From positions 120,452,020-120,516,019 of the forward strand of contig OY821521.1 in assembly GCA_963682025.1 (NCBI GenBank): a DNA stretch of 64,000 bases, read 5' to 3'. Under the pieces are notes generated by a model. It saw only the letters and a program-made list of their open reading frames with translations. It was not told where the DNA came from and ran no database searches. A program made the position numbers and the translations under genes. Numbering within the stretch: position 1 is the stretch's first letter; each line of letters starts with the position of its first letter. This stretch comes from Cordilura impudica (Eukaryota; Arthropoda; Insecta; Diptera; Scathophagidae). Shown one piece after another: positions 42,672 through 53,726 of the stretch.

Positions 42672-42984
42672 GTCACATGGACCTACGTGCTTGTGTCAGA
42701 TCGGCCTACTACAATTTGATCGTATCGGACCATTTTCGTAATTTTGATGATAATAATTAGTTTTTTTTTTTAGAAAATACATTTATTTGTAATTTTTTTA
42801 AACTCTTTTCTGATTAGAGGCAGAATAATCGTTTTATTGTGGATCCTGTTAATCCGAATCCCACTTATAAGTTTTTTTATATTATATATATTTAGTTTTC
42901 ACTCTCACCCCTGAGCGAATATTAAAATCTTTTATATAAGTTAAGGCATGTCACACATTGTGAAAGACATGCCAACAAATATTC
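42672..42984. other. gypsy2 leader, non-coding
   Basis: Region between the small ORF and the hairpin array, with CCCTGAGCGAATATT and AAGGCATGTC motifs. No coding capacity. Confidence 0.5.
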
Positions 42985-43425
42985 GCGCCGCAAATATGGC
43001 GAACACGTCAGTCCGCCATTCGCTCCGCAAATATGGCGAATAATACAGTCCGCCCAATATGTCGCCCAAATATGGCGAATAAGTTAGTCCGCCAATCATG
43101 TCGTCCAATATGGTGAACAAATCAGTTCACCATTCATTTTTCATGTTTAAAGAAAGACATGCCACCCAATATGACGGACATTATGTCGCCATTCATTTCA
43201 TTCATTTCTGTAGAAATAAATATTCTACCACCCAACTTGACGAACAACTTAGTTCGTCATTTATTTTTTATAACTGTCTTGCCCTCATCAAATTACTCTA
43301 AACGGGCACGAGTATGTTGCAATATCACATTGCATTGTTTTACATTTATTTTTTTGTCGCAATATCACATTGCACTGTTCTACATTTTATTTATGTCGTA
43401 ATCTCCTATTACACCCATTAATATA
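42985..43425 (+). repeat. Array of 37-40-nt units, each forming a short hairpin
   Basis: First series: stems begin at 42996, 43033, 43072, 43110, about 43171 and 43238. ATGGCG/CGCCAT (42996/43014), GGCG/CGCC twice, ATGGTGAAC/GTTCACCAT (43110/43125, nine pairs) and TGACGAAC/GTTCGTCA (43238/43252, eight pairs) each close a loop of about six nt or slightly more. Second series: GCAAT/ATTGC at 43319, GCAAT/ATTGC at 43359 and GTAAT/ATTAC at 43398, each with a 5-nt loop. Where the left arm changes, the right arm changes to match, for example GGCG to GGTG with CGCC to CACC. Linkers such as AATATGTCGCCCAA recur between stems of the first series. Confidence 0.82.
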
Positions 43426-43796
43426 TCTTTTATTTTTTTCTCTCTGCCCCAATCCCCTTTGTTTTCAGTTATATTGTGCTTTTTTCGGTGCATTTCGATC
43501 GATTGCCCAATTCAAAATGTAAGCAATTCTCAAGTCACTGCACTTGAGACTGTCTTATGATTTCACAATTTACGATTGGGAAATAAAGGCAATGCACTTG
43601 ACTGGTTGTTTACGACAAACATGCGTTGCGTTGACCCTAGCACTTTTTGGTGGTGGTGGTATGTTGCTGGAGAATGATGATTTGCCTATATTAAGTTAGT
43701 CATAAGGAAAAGTTTTTTAGTTTTTGAAGGAGAACCCAAGCCTACATAGTAGGCAGAAAAATTTATAAAATTGTTCCCAACAACCGTAAATATAAC
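43426..43796. other. gypsy2 leader, unassigned
   Basis: No coding frame. GTGGTGGTGGTATG at about 43651 is a short simple repeat. The segment ends at the 3.2-kb element. Confidence 0.45.
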
Positions 43797-46700
43797 AAGA
43801 GTGTTAAATTCGGCTCTGCCTTTGATCTTTGATACCCTCCACCTCGGTTTGAGTCTTGATAATAAATGTAAATTAAAAAGTAAACAATTTGTTAAATTTA
43901 ATACCAAATTATTTCAGCAAATTCTTTGGGTTGGTTTTCGTCTTTTCTATTATTTCGGATTTATTTCGGTGTTTGCTTTTTGGTCATCGTGGTTGCTGAT
44001 TGGCATGCATTTAGGTTATATACCTATATGCATGCGTATGCGGTTATATGACATAACTTCTTGTATAATTTAGTTTTTGCTAATTAAGTAGCTCGCCCTA
44101 ACCTCCATTGCAAAGGTAATGGTTGTGTAGGGTGGCTATATGCATTAAACCGTGCTAATTGGAGATGGCTGTATAGTTTCTTTTAACTGGCCAAATATTT
44201 CTTCATTGCGGCCATATAGGTCGGATGGAGTAACAAAATAATAACCAAAAAAATTCTCTCAACTTTTTTTATTAAAATATTGCCATATTTGGAAAACATA
44301 GAGAATAAATTTATAATAATATTCAAATTAGGAATGCCAAACGCAAAAAACCAAATGTCCCAAACATTTTAAATAAAATAGTTTGTTCTCTTTATTTTCT
44401 GAAAAACTTCAAATTTTCATCCAAAAAAGATTGTGAAAATTTATATATAAATAACATTCTCATCAAATTGCGTTTATTTGTGTAACAGTTTTTATGTTCG
44501 CAATTCTTAAATATCATTTGACGTTTTCTAAAATTCATTGAATTTAAATCAATGTTTTCTGTAGTGTAATTCTGTAAATTTGAACGATCCGACAATCGCA
44601 AAATATATCGACAGCTATTGTTGTTTGCACTAAGGATTAAGTGATTCACTAAGTACATACATACATCTTAACGACAGTCGACCAATCTATTTTTCTATTT
44701 ATTTAAATTGTAAATGAGTGGCATCTCTGTCAAAATAAGCGAAAAACACAAAGAAGAATAGAAAAAAACAAATTACTTCGTGTTTGACAGGATGATTTTA
44801 TGTTTATGTTTAATATCTTTATTTTTTTTACTAATATTTCTGTGTATTTATTTGAAAATGAAATAATGAATTGAATATGCCATTTAATTTTTTTATTTAT
44901 ATAAAAAAGTTTTTTAATAAAAGCAAAATATTTTCACTTTTTTATGATTTTTATTTATGTATGACGACATTTCAACCTAAAAATTTAAGTTTTTATCGAT
45001 TGAATAAACAACACAGAAATGGTTGTCGTTTAGATAACAATAACAATTGAGTTTAACAATAGCGAATATCGTTTACAAATTTTACTGATAATTTTGCTAT
45101 TTTCTTTTTTTAACGATTCGACTATCGTTAAAAGAAGTTACTGAATCGCGGTACTGAAAAGGTAGTAATTTCTCCTGAATGTCAATATTTTTTTTAAATG
45201 TAAAAATTTTTTAAATGGTGTTTTTTTTTGGAATTTCAATTTGTGTTTAACGAATAAAATTTATATATTAAAGATGCAATTGATGTCTTCTAAATTTAAA
45301 ATTATAATTTCCGACGTTTTGATATGATTTTCTGAAATTCAATTAATTGTAATTTATAATTCGAAATTTTTAATTCCAGTTTTTAGAATTGATATTTTCT
45401 TAAATTTGAACTGAAAATTTAAAAAGTGCAATTTTGTATTTATGTGAATAATAATGCTTTAGTAATTATAAACAATTTTTAAAAATTAGGTAGAGCAGAA
45501 TAATAATTCTATATAACTATATAGAACTGTTTTGAAAGCAAAAAACTCATTGATGAACTCGGTAACTCTATTTTTTAAAGACAACAAAAAGTTAATATGC
45601 CAAACTTATGTTCATAATTGTAAAAGAATAATGAAAAAACGTATGAAATAAAAGACCAGCCCGTGTATACTCTTAACATTGTTCTGTATGATATCTAGTT
45701 GTAAATATTAACATTCATGTTAAAATAAAAATAACTATTGCAAAGCTAATTAGAACAAACAAAAATTGTGGCGCCATCTATTGTGGTATAGTCACGCTGA
45801 GCAAAATGAAGTGACACTCTGTTAATGCAAAAGAAATGTATTTTCCCCACAACAAAATATTGCAGAATTTTATGTAAATAAAATAATATACCGATTTAAT
45901 TTTCTTTATATATCGACCTTTTTTGCATTGTTTAATAAATATTCAGAACCTATATTTCTGACGGGCTTCCAAGGTCATTTCAAGATTTAAATAAAAGATT
46001 ATTATTTAATTTTTTTTTTCTCCTACGTTTCGATTATACCGATTTAGTTCTAACATGCAGTTGTTATATGTATATTATTTGTATTATTTAATATGTTTAT
46101 GTATGTATATGTAAATATTACACACAAAAAATACAACATCAAACGTTATTTTTGTGTTTTTCTCTTTAAATAAATTTATACATAAAATTTTTTTTTGCTA
46201 AATTTACATTGTTTTAGCATTATTTGCTTTAGATGTTGGTGAATTTTTACTCCCTTTATATTAACTCGTAGTGTCTGCTTGTCGAAAAAATTTTGGATCG
46301 ATTTTAACCGCTTTCCCGTTACCCATTCGATCTGAAATTTTGCAGGCAGGCTCGCGGTAATAACAGAAATGATCTAAAAAATTTTTTTAGTGATGCCAAA
46401 ACAATGGAAACTTTTAAATTTTTCTACCAGAGTTAATAAAAAAATGTACAAAGGGTTAGTTTTTATTATATTATTACCACAACGACCACAAACACAACAA
46501 GTCCAGCTATGACAACAACACATTTAGAATAACAACAAGAACAATATAGAAACATCATATTTTTCATTTTTTTTTTACTTTTTCAGAGATTTCCCTGGAC
46601 CTGTTCCACCGATTTTAATGATTTTTGAAATAGAAATCTTCCCATGAATTTGGTAAATCATTCTCACTAAAAATGATCACTGTAGCTGCACTATTGAGTG

Positions 46701-47045
46701 CGTGATCGTGACAAGAACAACATAGCAAGTTATATTTTTTCAAGACTTTTTTTAGTTCTTCATTCAAATCTCGGGCCCTAATCGACCGATTTGGACGGAT
46801 TTAAACAGCAAACTTTTCAGGATGTTAGTGAATCATTTTTTATATCAGCAAGTACCCTAGCTGCCCGATTGATGCCGTCATCGTGATTTCCATAGACGGA
46901 CAGACGGACATCGCTATATCAACTCCGGTTGTTATAAGGATCACAAATATATATATTTTATGGGGTCCAAATTTTTTTTCTAATTATTACAAACGGAATG
47001 ACAAACTTATATATACCCTCTGCACACTGGATTGGAGGGTATAAA
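43797..47045 (-). mobile_element. 3.2-kb non-coding element, copy 2 (inverted relative to copy 1)
   Basis: In inverse orientation it matches 27186-30371 from end to end: AAGAGTGTTAAATTCGGC (43799) to CCTCTGCACACTGGATTGGAGGGTATA (about 47017-47043). Internal landmarks such as TTGCCATATTTGG, CGAATCGTTAAAA and GTCCGTCTG are in the same order. Small indels separate the copies, including the region of a plus-strand open frame in copy 1, so no protein is conserved. It sits in the gypsy2 leader. Confidence 0.82.
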
Positions 47046-47192
47046 AATAATTTGTACAATATATGTTTTGAAAATTAATAAAATAATTGTGAAGACCAAT
47101 AAAAACAATTCATAAATATAAAAATAATTTGTGCAATATATGTTTTGAAAATTAATAAAAATAATTGTGAAAATCAAATAAAAATAATTTAA
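47041..47192. repeat. 77-bp tandem duplication
   Basis: ATAAAAATAATTTG-(T/G)-ACAATATATG... starts at 47041 and again at 47118, with TTTTGAAAATTAATAAAA in both copies. Confidence 0.85.
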
Positions 47193-47193
47193 A

Positions 47194-47655
47194 TATTGAT
47201 TTTTTTTTATTGCTATTGGCAATATATAATGACTTCTTTTAATAATCCATGTAAGGAATTTCACCGTCTTTTGTAGAGATGATAATTGGAAACAATTGCA
47301 TATTTATATCTTCATTTGAATAGCAAAGCTTTTATATGTATTGATTTTTTTTATTGCTATTGGCAATATATAATAACTTCAGTCCGCCATTCTTGTAATA
47401 ATCCATGTAAGGAATTTCACCGTCTTTTGTAGAGATGATAATTGGAAACAATTGCATATTTATATCTTCATTTGAATATTAAAAGCTTTTATATATATTG
47501 ATTTTTTTTATTGCTACTGGCAATATATAATGACTTCTTGTAATAATCCACGTAAGGAATTTCACCATCTTTTATAGAAGTGATGATTAGGGGCAATTAC
47601 GTGTTTATATTTTTATATGAATCATTGCATGAATGAACTTGGATAAGTGAAACTT
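47194..47655. repeat. About 150-bp tandem repeat, three copies plus partial, in gypsy2
   Basis: Units start ATTGATTTTTTTTATTGCTA at 47194, 47340 and 47497 and contain GGCAATATATAAT, AAGGAATTTCACC and AATTGGAAACAATTGC. The second unit carries an extra TTCAGTCCGCCATT, the same string as in the hairpin array at 43009-43020, which links this repeat to the same leader. Confidence 0.9.
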
Positions 47656-48029
47656 TAATTGATTTTTTTTAATTCCACGCTTGGGTCTCATAGTAGGACT
47701 TTCGAAATTTCAAATGGGATATATTGATCACACTTTGAAACTATTTTCATTGTATTTCGATTGCTTTTGGCAATGAATAGGAATGACTAAATTTTTTTTT
47801 TTTTTTTTTTTTTTTTTCAATTATATATTCTTCCTTTATTTACATATTTTAACAAATTTGATATTTACATATGAGATCTTATCTTTACATATAGATATTG
47901 CAACAAATAATACATAGGATCTAAAGATATTAAATAGTTTTTATTTTATTTTTTAATGATTTTTAAAGGAAAATGGGAGGAAAAAACCTTTATATGGTTT
48001 AATATATTCAAATACTATCTGAAAATGTT

Positions 48030-48080
48030 TATATGCTTATAGGAAGTTTATTAGTAATAATAGACCTCTATAAGCATATA
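48030..48080 (-). other. LINE-A copy 3 3' UTR hairpin
   Basis: TATATGCTTATAGGAAGTTTATTA pairs (in part) with TAATAGACCTCTATAAGCATATA. The equivalent hairpins lie at 35764-35814 and 39473-39522. Confidence 0.72.
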
Positions 48081-48225
48081 ATTTTCAATTTGGTGATTTC
48101 TTTTTTAATTTTACGTTATTTCTATACATTCTCTTAGCAGTGGGTAAGAGGAATTTTCAATTTTGGCAAAGTAATTGTTATTAATCCTTGATATGAAATC
48201 GATAATTTTTTCATAACCGGTTTCT

Positions 48226-50719
48226 TCATGAAACCTTTTTATATATCATTTTAAGACATTTGTTTTGTATAATTTGTAAGCGTTTTAGGTGGCAGTTGGC
48301 AGCGTCACTCCAAATAGGACACGCGTATGTTATTATCGGCCTTATAACACTTTTGAAGAGTAGATTTTTGTTTTGGTGGTTTAGAAATGGCCTTCTATTT
48401 AGTAGTGGCCATAATGCTTTAAATGACTTTATAGCTTTTTGGCACGTAGCCATAATATGTTGTTTAAATGTAAGCTTTTTGTCCAAAACAACTCCGAGAT
48501 ATTTGACATCGTTAAGTACATTTATGGTATTATTTCCAATAAAAAGATGACGTCTTGGCAGTCTTTTGGGAGATTTGTTGAATGGAAAAATTATTGCTTG
48601 GGTCTTGTTTGGATTAATTTTGATTTTCCATTTGTGGAAATATTTACTGCAATTTACAAGTCCCTTTTCCATTTTCTTCAGGAGTGTACTTGTAAGTTTG
48701 TTTGAAGAAATTAACGCAGTGTCATCTGCGTAATAGGCAATTTTCATATATTTTGGGACTTTAAAATCGGATGTATATATCGAGTAAAGCAATGGCGACA
48801 AGACTGATCCTTGAGGTAACCCTGAAGTAATTGCAACTTTAAAGCTTCTGTCGTGAATGAAATCTGAAATAAGTTTACATAGATATTTTGGTATATTTGC
48901 ATCAAGAAGTTTAAATAAGAGGCCATTATGCCAAACGGTGTCAAACGCTTTTTCAATATCTAACAATATTACACCCGTTGAACGTTTATTGTTTTTATTG
49001 GTGATTATTTGATTTTTAATTCTGTTTATTTGGTGAGTAGTGCTATGTCCTTTTTTAAATCCAAATTGTTCTTTAGCAACAATAGAATTGGTCGTTACAA
49101 ATTGACTAAGACGAGAATGTAGAATTTTTTCAAATATTTTACCAAAGTTACTTAATAGACTGATAGGTCTGTAGCTGTTTGGGTTAGTTTTTGGCTTGCT
49201 AGGTTTATTAATAGCTATAACCTTAGCATTTTTGAAATGGTTTGGGAAATAGTTGAGTTTGATGCAGCTGTTAAATATTATAACCAGTAATTTTAGAGCT
49301 TTGAGTGGTAGTTTCTTTAAGAGCAGGTTGGGAACATTGTCAAAACCAGGGGATTTTGAGGGTTTTATTGATGAGACAATATTCATTACTTCTTCAAGAG
49401 ATGTATAAATTGCAGATTCAGAACTGGGATTTTCCTTCTTAAAATTATTTACTGTTGTATTTATTAGTGTATCTGCCGAGTGGTTATAGTTCGAAGTGAG
49501 GTTATTTGCTTGGACAAATGTATTTGCCAGGACTTGTCCTTATCAGATGTTATTTTTGTATTTCCAACTTTGAAGTGAGCGATTTGATTTTTTCCTTTTC
49601 CTCGCAAGTTCCTGCTTATTTTCCAAAACGATTTATCACCTGGTTTTAAATTGGATAATAATTGAGACCATTTCTTATTGCGCTCCGAATTAATACTTTT
49701 ATCAATCATGTTACTTAGAAACTTAGTACATTGATTATAAAAAGTTTGCTCGGCTATATTTGAAGATCGTTGGCTTTTTCTTTTAAAGCTTCTTCTTAGT
49801 TTTATATATTTCACAGTACTTTCTGGTAATGTGTAATTATTTTGTTGAGTTATTTTAGGTGTAGACACATCCTTTGCTTCGAAAACTACATTTATAAATT
49901 TTTGGATTTCCTGATCAATTACTGCCTTGGTATTGTATATATCGGAATATAACGTGATTTTATTGTCTAAAAAATTCATATAAATGTTCCAGTTGGTTGC
50001 ACTATAATCATAATAATTGAGGTCAACCTGCAAGGCCATTGACCTTTTAAGTGTACATATAATGGGGCGCTGGTCTGATGGTATTTCGTAATCCATTGTT
50101 TTTACGTCTATATTTAAGTGGAGTTGCTTAAAATAATATCGACTGTGGATGCTTCGCGATTGTGTTGATGGGGGAATAGGGTTGGACTATTAGGATAGTG
50201 AATAAAAAAATTGCTTGATTGCTGTAGGTTGTTAAGTGCGATTCCTGCAGTATTATTTGAACGACAATTCCATGAACAATGTTTGGCATTTAGGTCACCA
50301 AAAACTATATATTCTTTGGTGGAAGGTGTTAGGTTCAAGATATCAGCACAGAAGTTATGAGTATATCTTGGTGAATATATCGAAGATACAACAATAGGTC
50401 TATTATTTATAATAACTTCAATTGAGATGTTTTCGATTGATGAGGTGTTTGAAATAAAGAGGTTTTTATGAGCGACAGATTTATGAATTAACAGAGCTAC
50501 TCCTCCTCCTCTTGCATCTGTTCTGTCACTTCTATATAAATAATAATTTTTAAAATAGGGTCTATGATTTTCTGAAAAAAAAGTTTCATTCAAAGACGCT
50601 ATTTTAATATTTTCTCGTTCCATTAGTATCTCAAATTGTTTTAATTTAGAAAAGTTTGAAATGCCATTAGCATTCAAGTGAAGCATTTTGAATTCGCTTA
50701 AATTATTAGTATAATCCAT
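48226..50719 (-). pseudogene. LINE-A copy 3 ORF2 (endonuclease, reverse transcriptase)
   Basis: The ATG at 50719 overlaps the ORF1 stop by 14 nt. The endonuclease domain (HLNANGISNFSKLKQFE, DARGGGVALLIHKS, FGDLNAKHCSWNC, STVDIILSNS) runs to about 50114, where one lesion breaks the frame. The linker (50096-49464) ends in a second lesion region. RT is a single 386-codon frame (49386-48226) with SYRPISLLSNFGKIFEK, FGFKKGHSTTHQ, LDIEKAFDTVWH, GLPQGSVLSPLLY, catalytic YADD (48721-48732), KTQAIIF and HVKYLG-like VKYLGVVLDKKL. A deletion near 48230 removes part of the C terminus. Only a few lesions separate it from an active copy. Confidence 0.9.
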
Positions 50720-51873
50720 GGGCGTATTTTACCATTGACATTACAACTTTGATTTGTTGTACTTTTGAGGTGCACCTATGTAAATCATCCATAGCTGTAG
50801 TGAAAATATCAAAAAGCTCATCAATGTTAAATAAATCGTTGTTTGTTTTCAGCTGGTTAGCATATGTAGCTTTGCTGTTATTATTGATGTTATTGTTACA
50901 ATTTGTGTTGTTGTTACTTAAATGTGGGAAATCAACCTTTGATTGAAATGAAATATTTTGTTGTTGCCTGCTGTTGTTATGACTTTTGGAAGTTACTCTT
51001 GTTCTAGTTTCCAAATGGAGAGAACGTAACGGACAGTTGATGTCGTTTGCAGAGTGATCAGTTCTCTCTTTTCCATGTTTTTTGCAATTAAAGCATGTAA
51101 AAACAGCTGGTCTTTTTTCATTTGTGTTAAACGGACACACACTTGTATGATGTTGTTCTGCACATATCATACATGCAGCACTTCGATGGCAATATTCACC
51201 GCCATGGCCATACATTAAGCAGTTCCAGCATTGAGTTGGTTTATTTCTGGATCTAGATTTGTATTTTTTCCAAGAAATTATGATATTGGAAATTGTCCTT
51301 ACATTGAACTTTGTAAACAGCATTGTTGTTCGAACTGAATTTGGTGACTATTTCAGCCACCGAAGAAGGGGATAGGTTGTAGTTTTTTAACTCTTCGGTG
51401 ATGTCCTCAGAGTTTATGCGGGGTAAACAGTGTAGAAAGGTTGTGTATAACCTATTATCTTTGGAGCCATATGAATGAAACTCCATTTTACTCTCTTTAA
51501 GAATTTGCTTATAGCATTCGTACAATTCTTTAGTTGGAGCAAATATTTTGGTACCAATTGAAGTACGTTTCAAAATACAATCTTTACCAAGTAGTTTTCG
51601 TATTTCTGCAAATGAGGCGTTGGCTTCTACAACTATAGGTGGAGGTTTGTGTTGTTTAATATCATTAATATTTGATGCAGGAGTTACGTCCATATCATTG
51701 AGGCCAGCAAGGAGGCTAAATCTGTTGCTGGAAGTTGACGCGATGTTCGGGTCAACAAAACCCGGAGGAAGTTTTGTCATCTTCTTGTTCACAAGCTTTC
51801 TTTTTGATGAAGATTTGGCCCCTCGGGCCATCGCTAAATTTTTATTCCTGTTATAAGCTGTATTGTCTACCAC
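50706..51873 (-). pseudogene. LINE-A copy 3 ORF1 (Gag-like)
   Basis: The frame opens at 51873, or at the internal Met of MARGAKSSSK at 51831, which corresponds to the start in copy 1. It covers NRFSLLAGL, the middle RNA-binding-like domain and, after a frame change between 51323 and 51253, the knuckle CWNCLMYGHGGEYC with additional C-x2-C and CFNCKKH motifs. A Ser/Asn-rich tail ends at TAA 50706, overlapping the ORF2 start. The protein would package LINE RNA. Confidence 0.88.
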
Positions 51874-51961
51874 GTGAGTTCAAATGAGATCAAGAATAGG
51901 CAATTGCAAAAACAAAAATATACACTTGTTGTTAATTTTAAATAGTTGTACTCTAAGCGCT

Positions 51962-52008
51962 TTAATTATTTACACGACCGTTCGTAAAGAGAATTAGATT
52001 CGAACTGA
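51962..52008 (-). promoter_or_regulatory. LINE-A copy 3 promoter (Inr and DPE)
   Basis: On the minus strand TCAGTT overlaps the start of the element at about 52008 and GGTCGTG follows at +28 (51979-51973), the same arrangement as in copy 1. Confidence 0.7.
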
Positions 52009-52021
52009 ATAGGAATGACTA

Positions 52022-52189
52022 CATAAATAAACTTGGATGAGTGGAATTTTAATTGGTATTCTTGTATGGACTGGATAGATCTACAAAGGAGAACATATAT
52101 ATGCGACTTAAGGAAATACGAGTCGTTTTGAATTTACACTACCAACGTCTAACGGCCGCACATAAAGTGTCAGCAGAGGGTTCTTCTAA
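52022..52189 (+). other. gypsy2 sequence between LINE-A copy 3 and gag
   Basis: Decayed sequence in which AACTTGGATGAGTGGAATTTTAATTG repeats a piece seen at about 47637, on the other side of the LINE insertion. No clear start codon for gag. Confidence 0.5.
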
Positions 52190-53147
52190 GTGTAGCGGCA
52201 AGAAGGGGAATAGAGGTTAAATTACCCCTTTTCCTCCACGAAAGAGTACAATTTGAAGAAGACAGCGAGGAATTAGAAGCCACGGGAGAAACAATGCCAC
52301 AGACTGCAGCTGAATTTTTACGAACGGCATCTAGAATTATACCTGAATTCGATGGCCGAGCGGAAAATCTGCAAGTTTTTTCGATGCGCTGTCTCTGGCA
52401 GACTCGATTGCCAAAATTCAGTCGCAGTGAAAACCAAATTAAAGGGCACCGCACGCACCCTGATCGAGGGTAATGAAGTCAATTTGACCGAAATAATTAC
52501 CAAACTGAGGACACGTGTTAATCAGTTGAGGTCCTTTCGGCAAAATTAATGAACCTAAAAGACAGCGGTGAAACTCCAAATGACTACACAAAAGAAGTTG
52601 AAGAGTTGGCGAGGAAGTTACAGTCCGACTACATATCGGATGGCCTGACAACCAGCTTGGCGGAGAAATACACAACTAACATTGCCGTTAAGGCAATGAC
52701 AAAAAGCTGAACGAATGACAGAGTTGGGCTCGTATTGGAAGCGGGTCAGTTTAACACTCTTAACGACGCAGTAGCTAAATACATAAACTGCGCAACGGAT
52801 CCATCTAGGAACAGCACAATAATGTACTATCACAGGGATTGATACACTACCCAGGGTCAAGGACGCGGACGACCTAACACTAATTTTCGCCGACGTGGAA
52901 ATTACACCGGAAATCGCGGACGTGGTAACAACAACGGGAGATACAACAGTGGGGGTAACCGATCCCAACATGGAAACAATGAGGTTAATAGGCGGCATAG
53001 TGGCCGTGACACTTACTACAGAAACACTAATAATTATAGCGGGAACTATAACAACCGCAATAATAATAATAACAGAGGACGTAATGTCCTGCCTCTGCAT
53101 GGGAGTACGGAAAACGTACAATCCCCGGACACTCAATAGATCAATTG
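52190..53147 (+). pseudogene. gag: gypsy2 gag (412/mdg1-like, RGN-rich)
   Basis: The plus strand reads in pieces: EEDSEELEATGETMPQ (52256), FLRTASRIIPEFDGRAENLQ (about 52315), a shifted block, DYTKEVEELARKLQSDYI (about 52584), and then an Arg-Gly-Asn-rich tail with GRGNNNGRYNSGGNRS (about 52920) and many NNRN repeats to about 53140. Nucleic-acid binding through an RGN-rich tail instead of CCHC knuckles is typical of the 412/mdg1 Gag. At least four frame changes or stops (about 52420, 52545, 52710, 52840) inactivate it. Confidence 0.8.
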
Positions 53148-53336
53148 ATTAAAAACAGTAGAATCCTAAACGTTAATTTAAATTCAGCATCATATATTTC
53201 ATTAAGATCGAAATTCGATGAGTGCACAGATTAGATATGAGTGAATAGATACGTCTAATACAATTAGCCTACATGGCATAGGAAAGGGTATAACATATAA
53301 AGAAAGATCACAACGGATCTGATATTTGAAAATCTG

Positions 53337-53726
53337 TTGGTGGAACATAAACTCCAAGTGGTGGGTGATGAATTTCCAATTCCATCTGATGGAATACTAG
53401 GACTAGACTTCATTCGGAAGTACAATTGTAAACTGGAATATGGACCGCATCAAGATTGGATAGTATTAAGACCAGATGATTTTCCTGAAAGAATATGGAT
53501 GGAAATGCAAAAATACCCGATCATCAACACAATATCATTACCTGCGAGATCGGAGGTAATTAAGAAAATAAATATAAAAGGCTCAAAGGGTGATGTATTT
53601 ATTCCGAACCAAACCCTTAAGGAAGGGATATTTATAGCAAATACAATTTCAAACGCATCGGAAACTTTTGTACGCATAGTGAATACAACGGACAAAGTTT
53701 GGATGATTATGAAGCAGTATCAATGA
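53337..53726 (+). pseudogene. pol: gypsy2 protease end and protease-RT linker
   Basis: The frame contains GILGLDFIRKYNCKLEY (about 53391), the second conserved block of retropepsins, and then the long linker seen before the RT in 412-like elements. The active-site Asp-Ser/Thr-Gly region should lie between 53150 and 53337, but that stretch is full of stops and I cannot see the motif. Protease would cut the polyprotein. Confidence 0.75.

Larger units (their letters stand above)
47790..52007 (-). mobile_element. LINE-A copy 3, full length, in gypsy2
   Basis: A run of about 29 T (47790-47818) is the poly(A) end on the minus strand, and CGAACTG at 52001-52007 is the inverse 5' end. The duplication TGAATAGGAATGACTA flanks it at 47774-47789 and 52006-52021 (14-16 bp, ends ambiguous). 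It retains Inr and DPE, ORF1, ORF2 and the 3' hairpin. It is the best-preserved copy of the family in the window and has the longest tail, so it is probably the youngest. Confidence 0.93.

Noticed and set aside
42985..43425. Regular repeats of about 38 bp could suggest a CRISPR array
   Set aside because: The repeated parts are stems with changing sequence, there are no constant repeats with unique spacers, and the context is a fly retrotransposon.
27186..47045. One giant palindrome
   Set aside because: The intervening sequence is not symmetrical, and copy 2 lies inside gypsy2, so two independent insertions explain the arms better.
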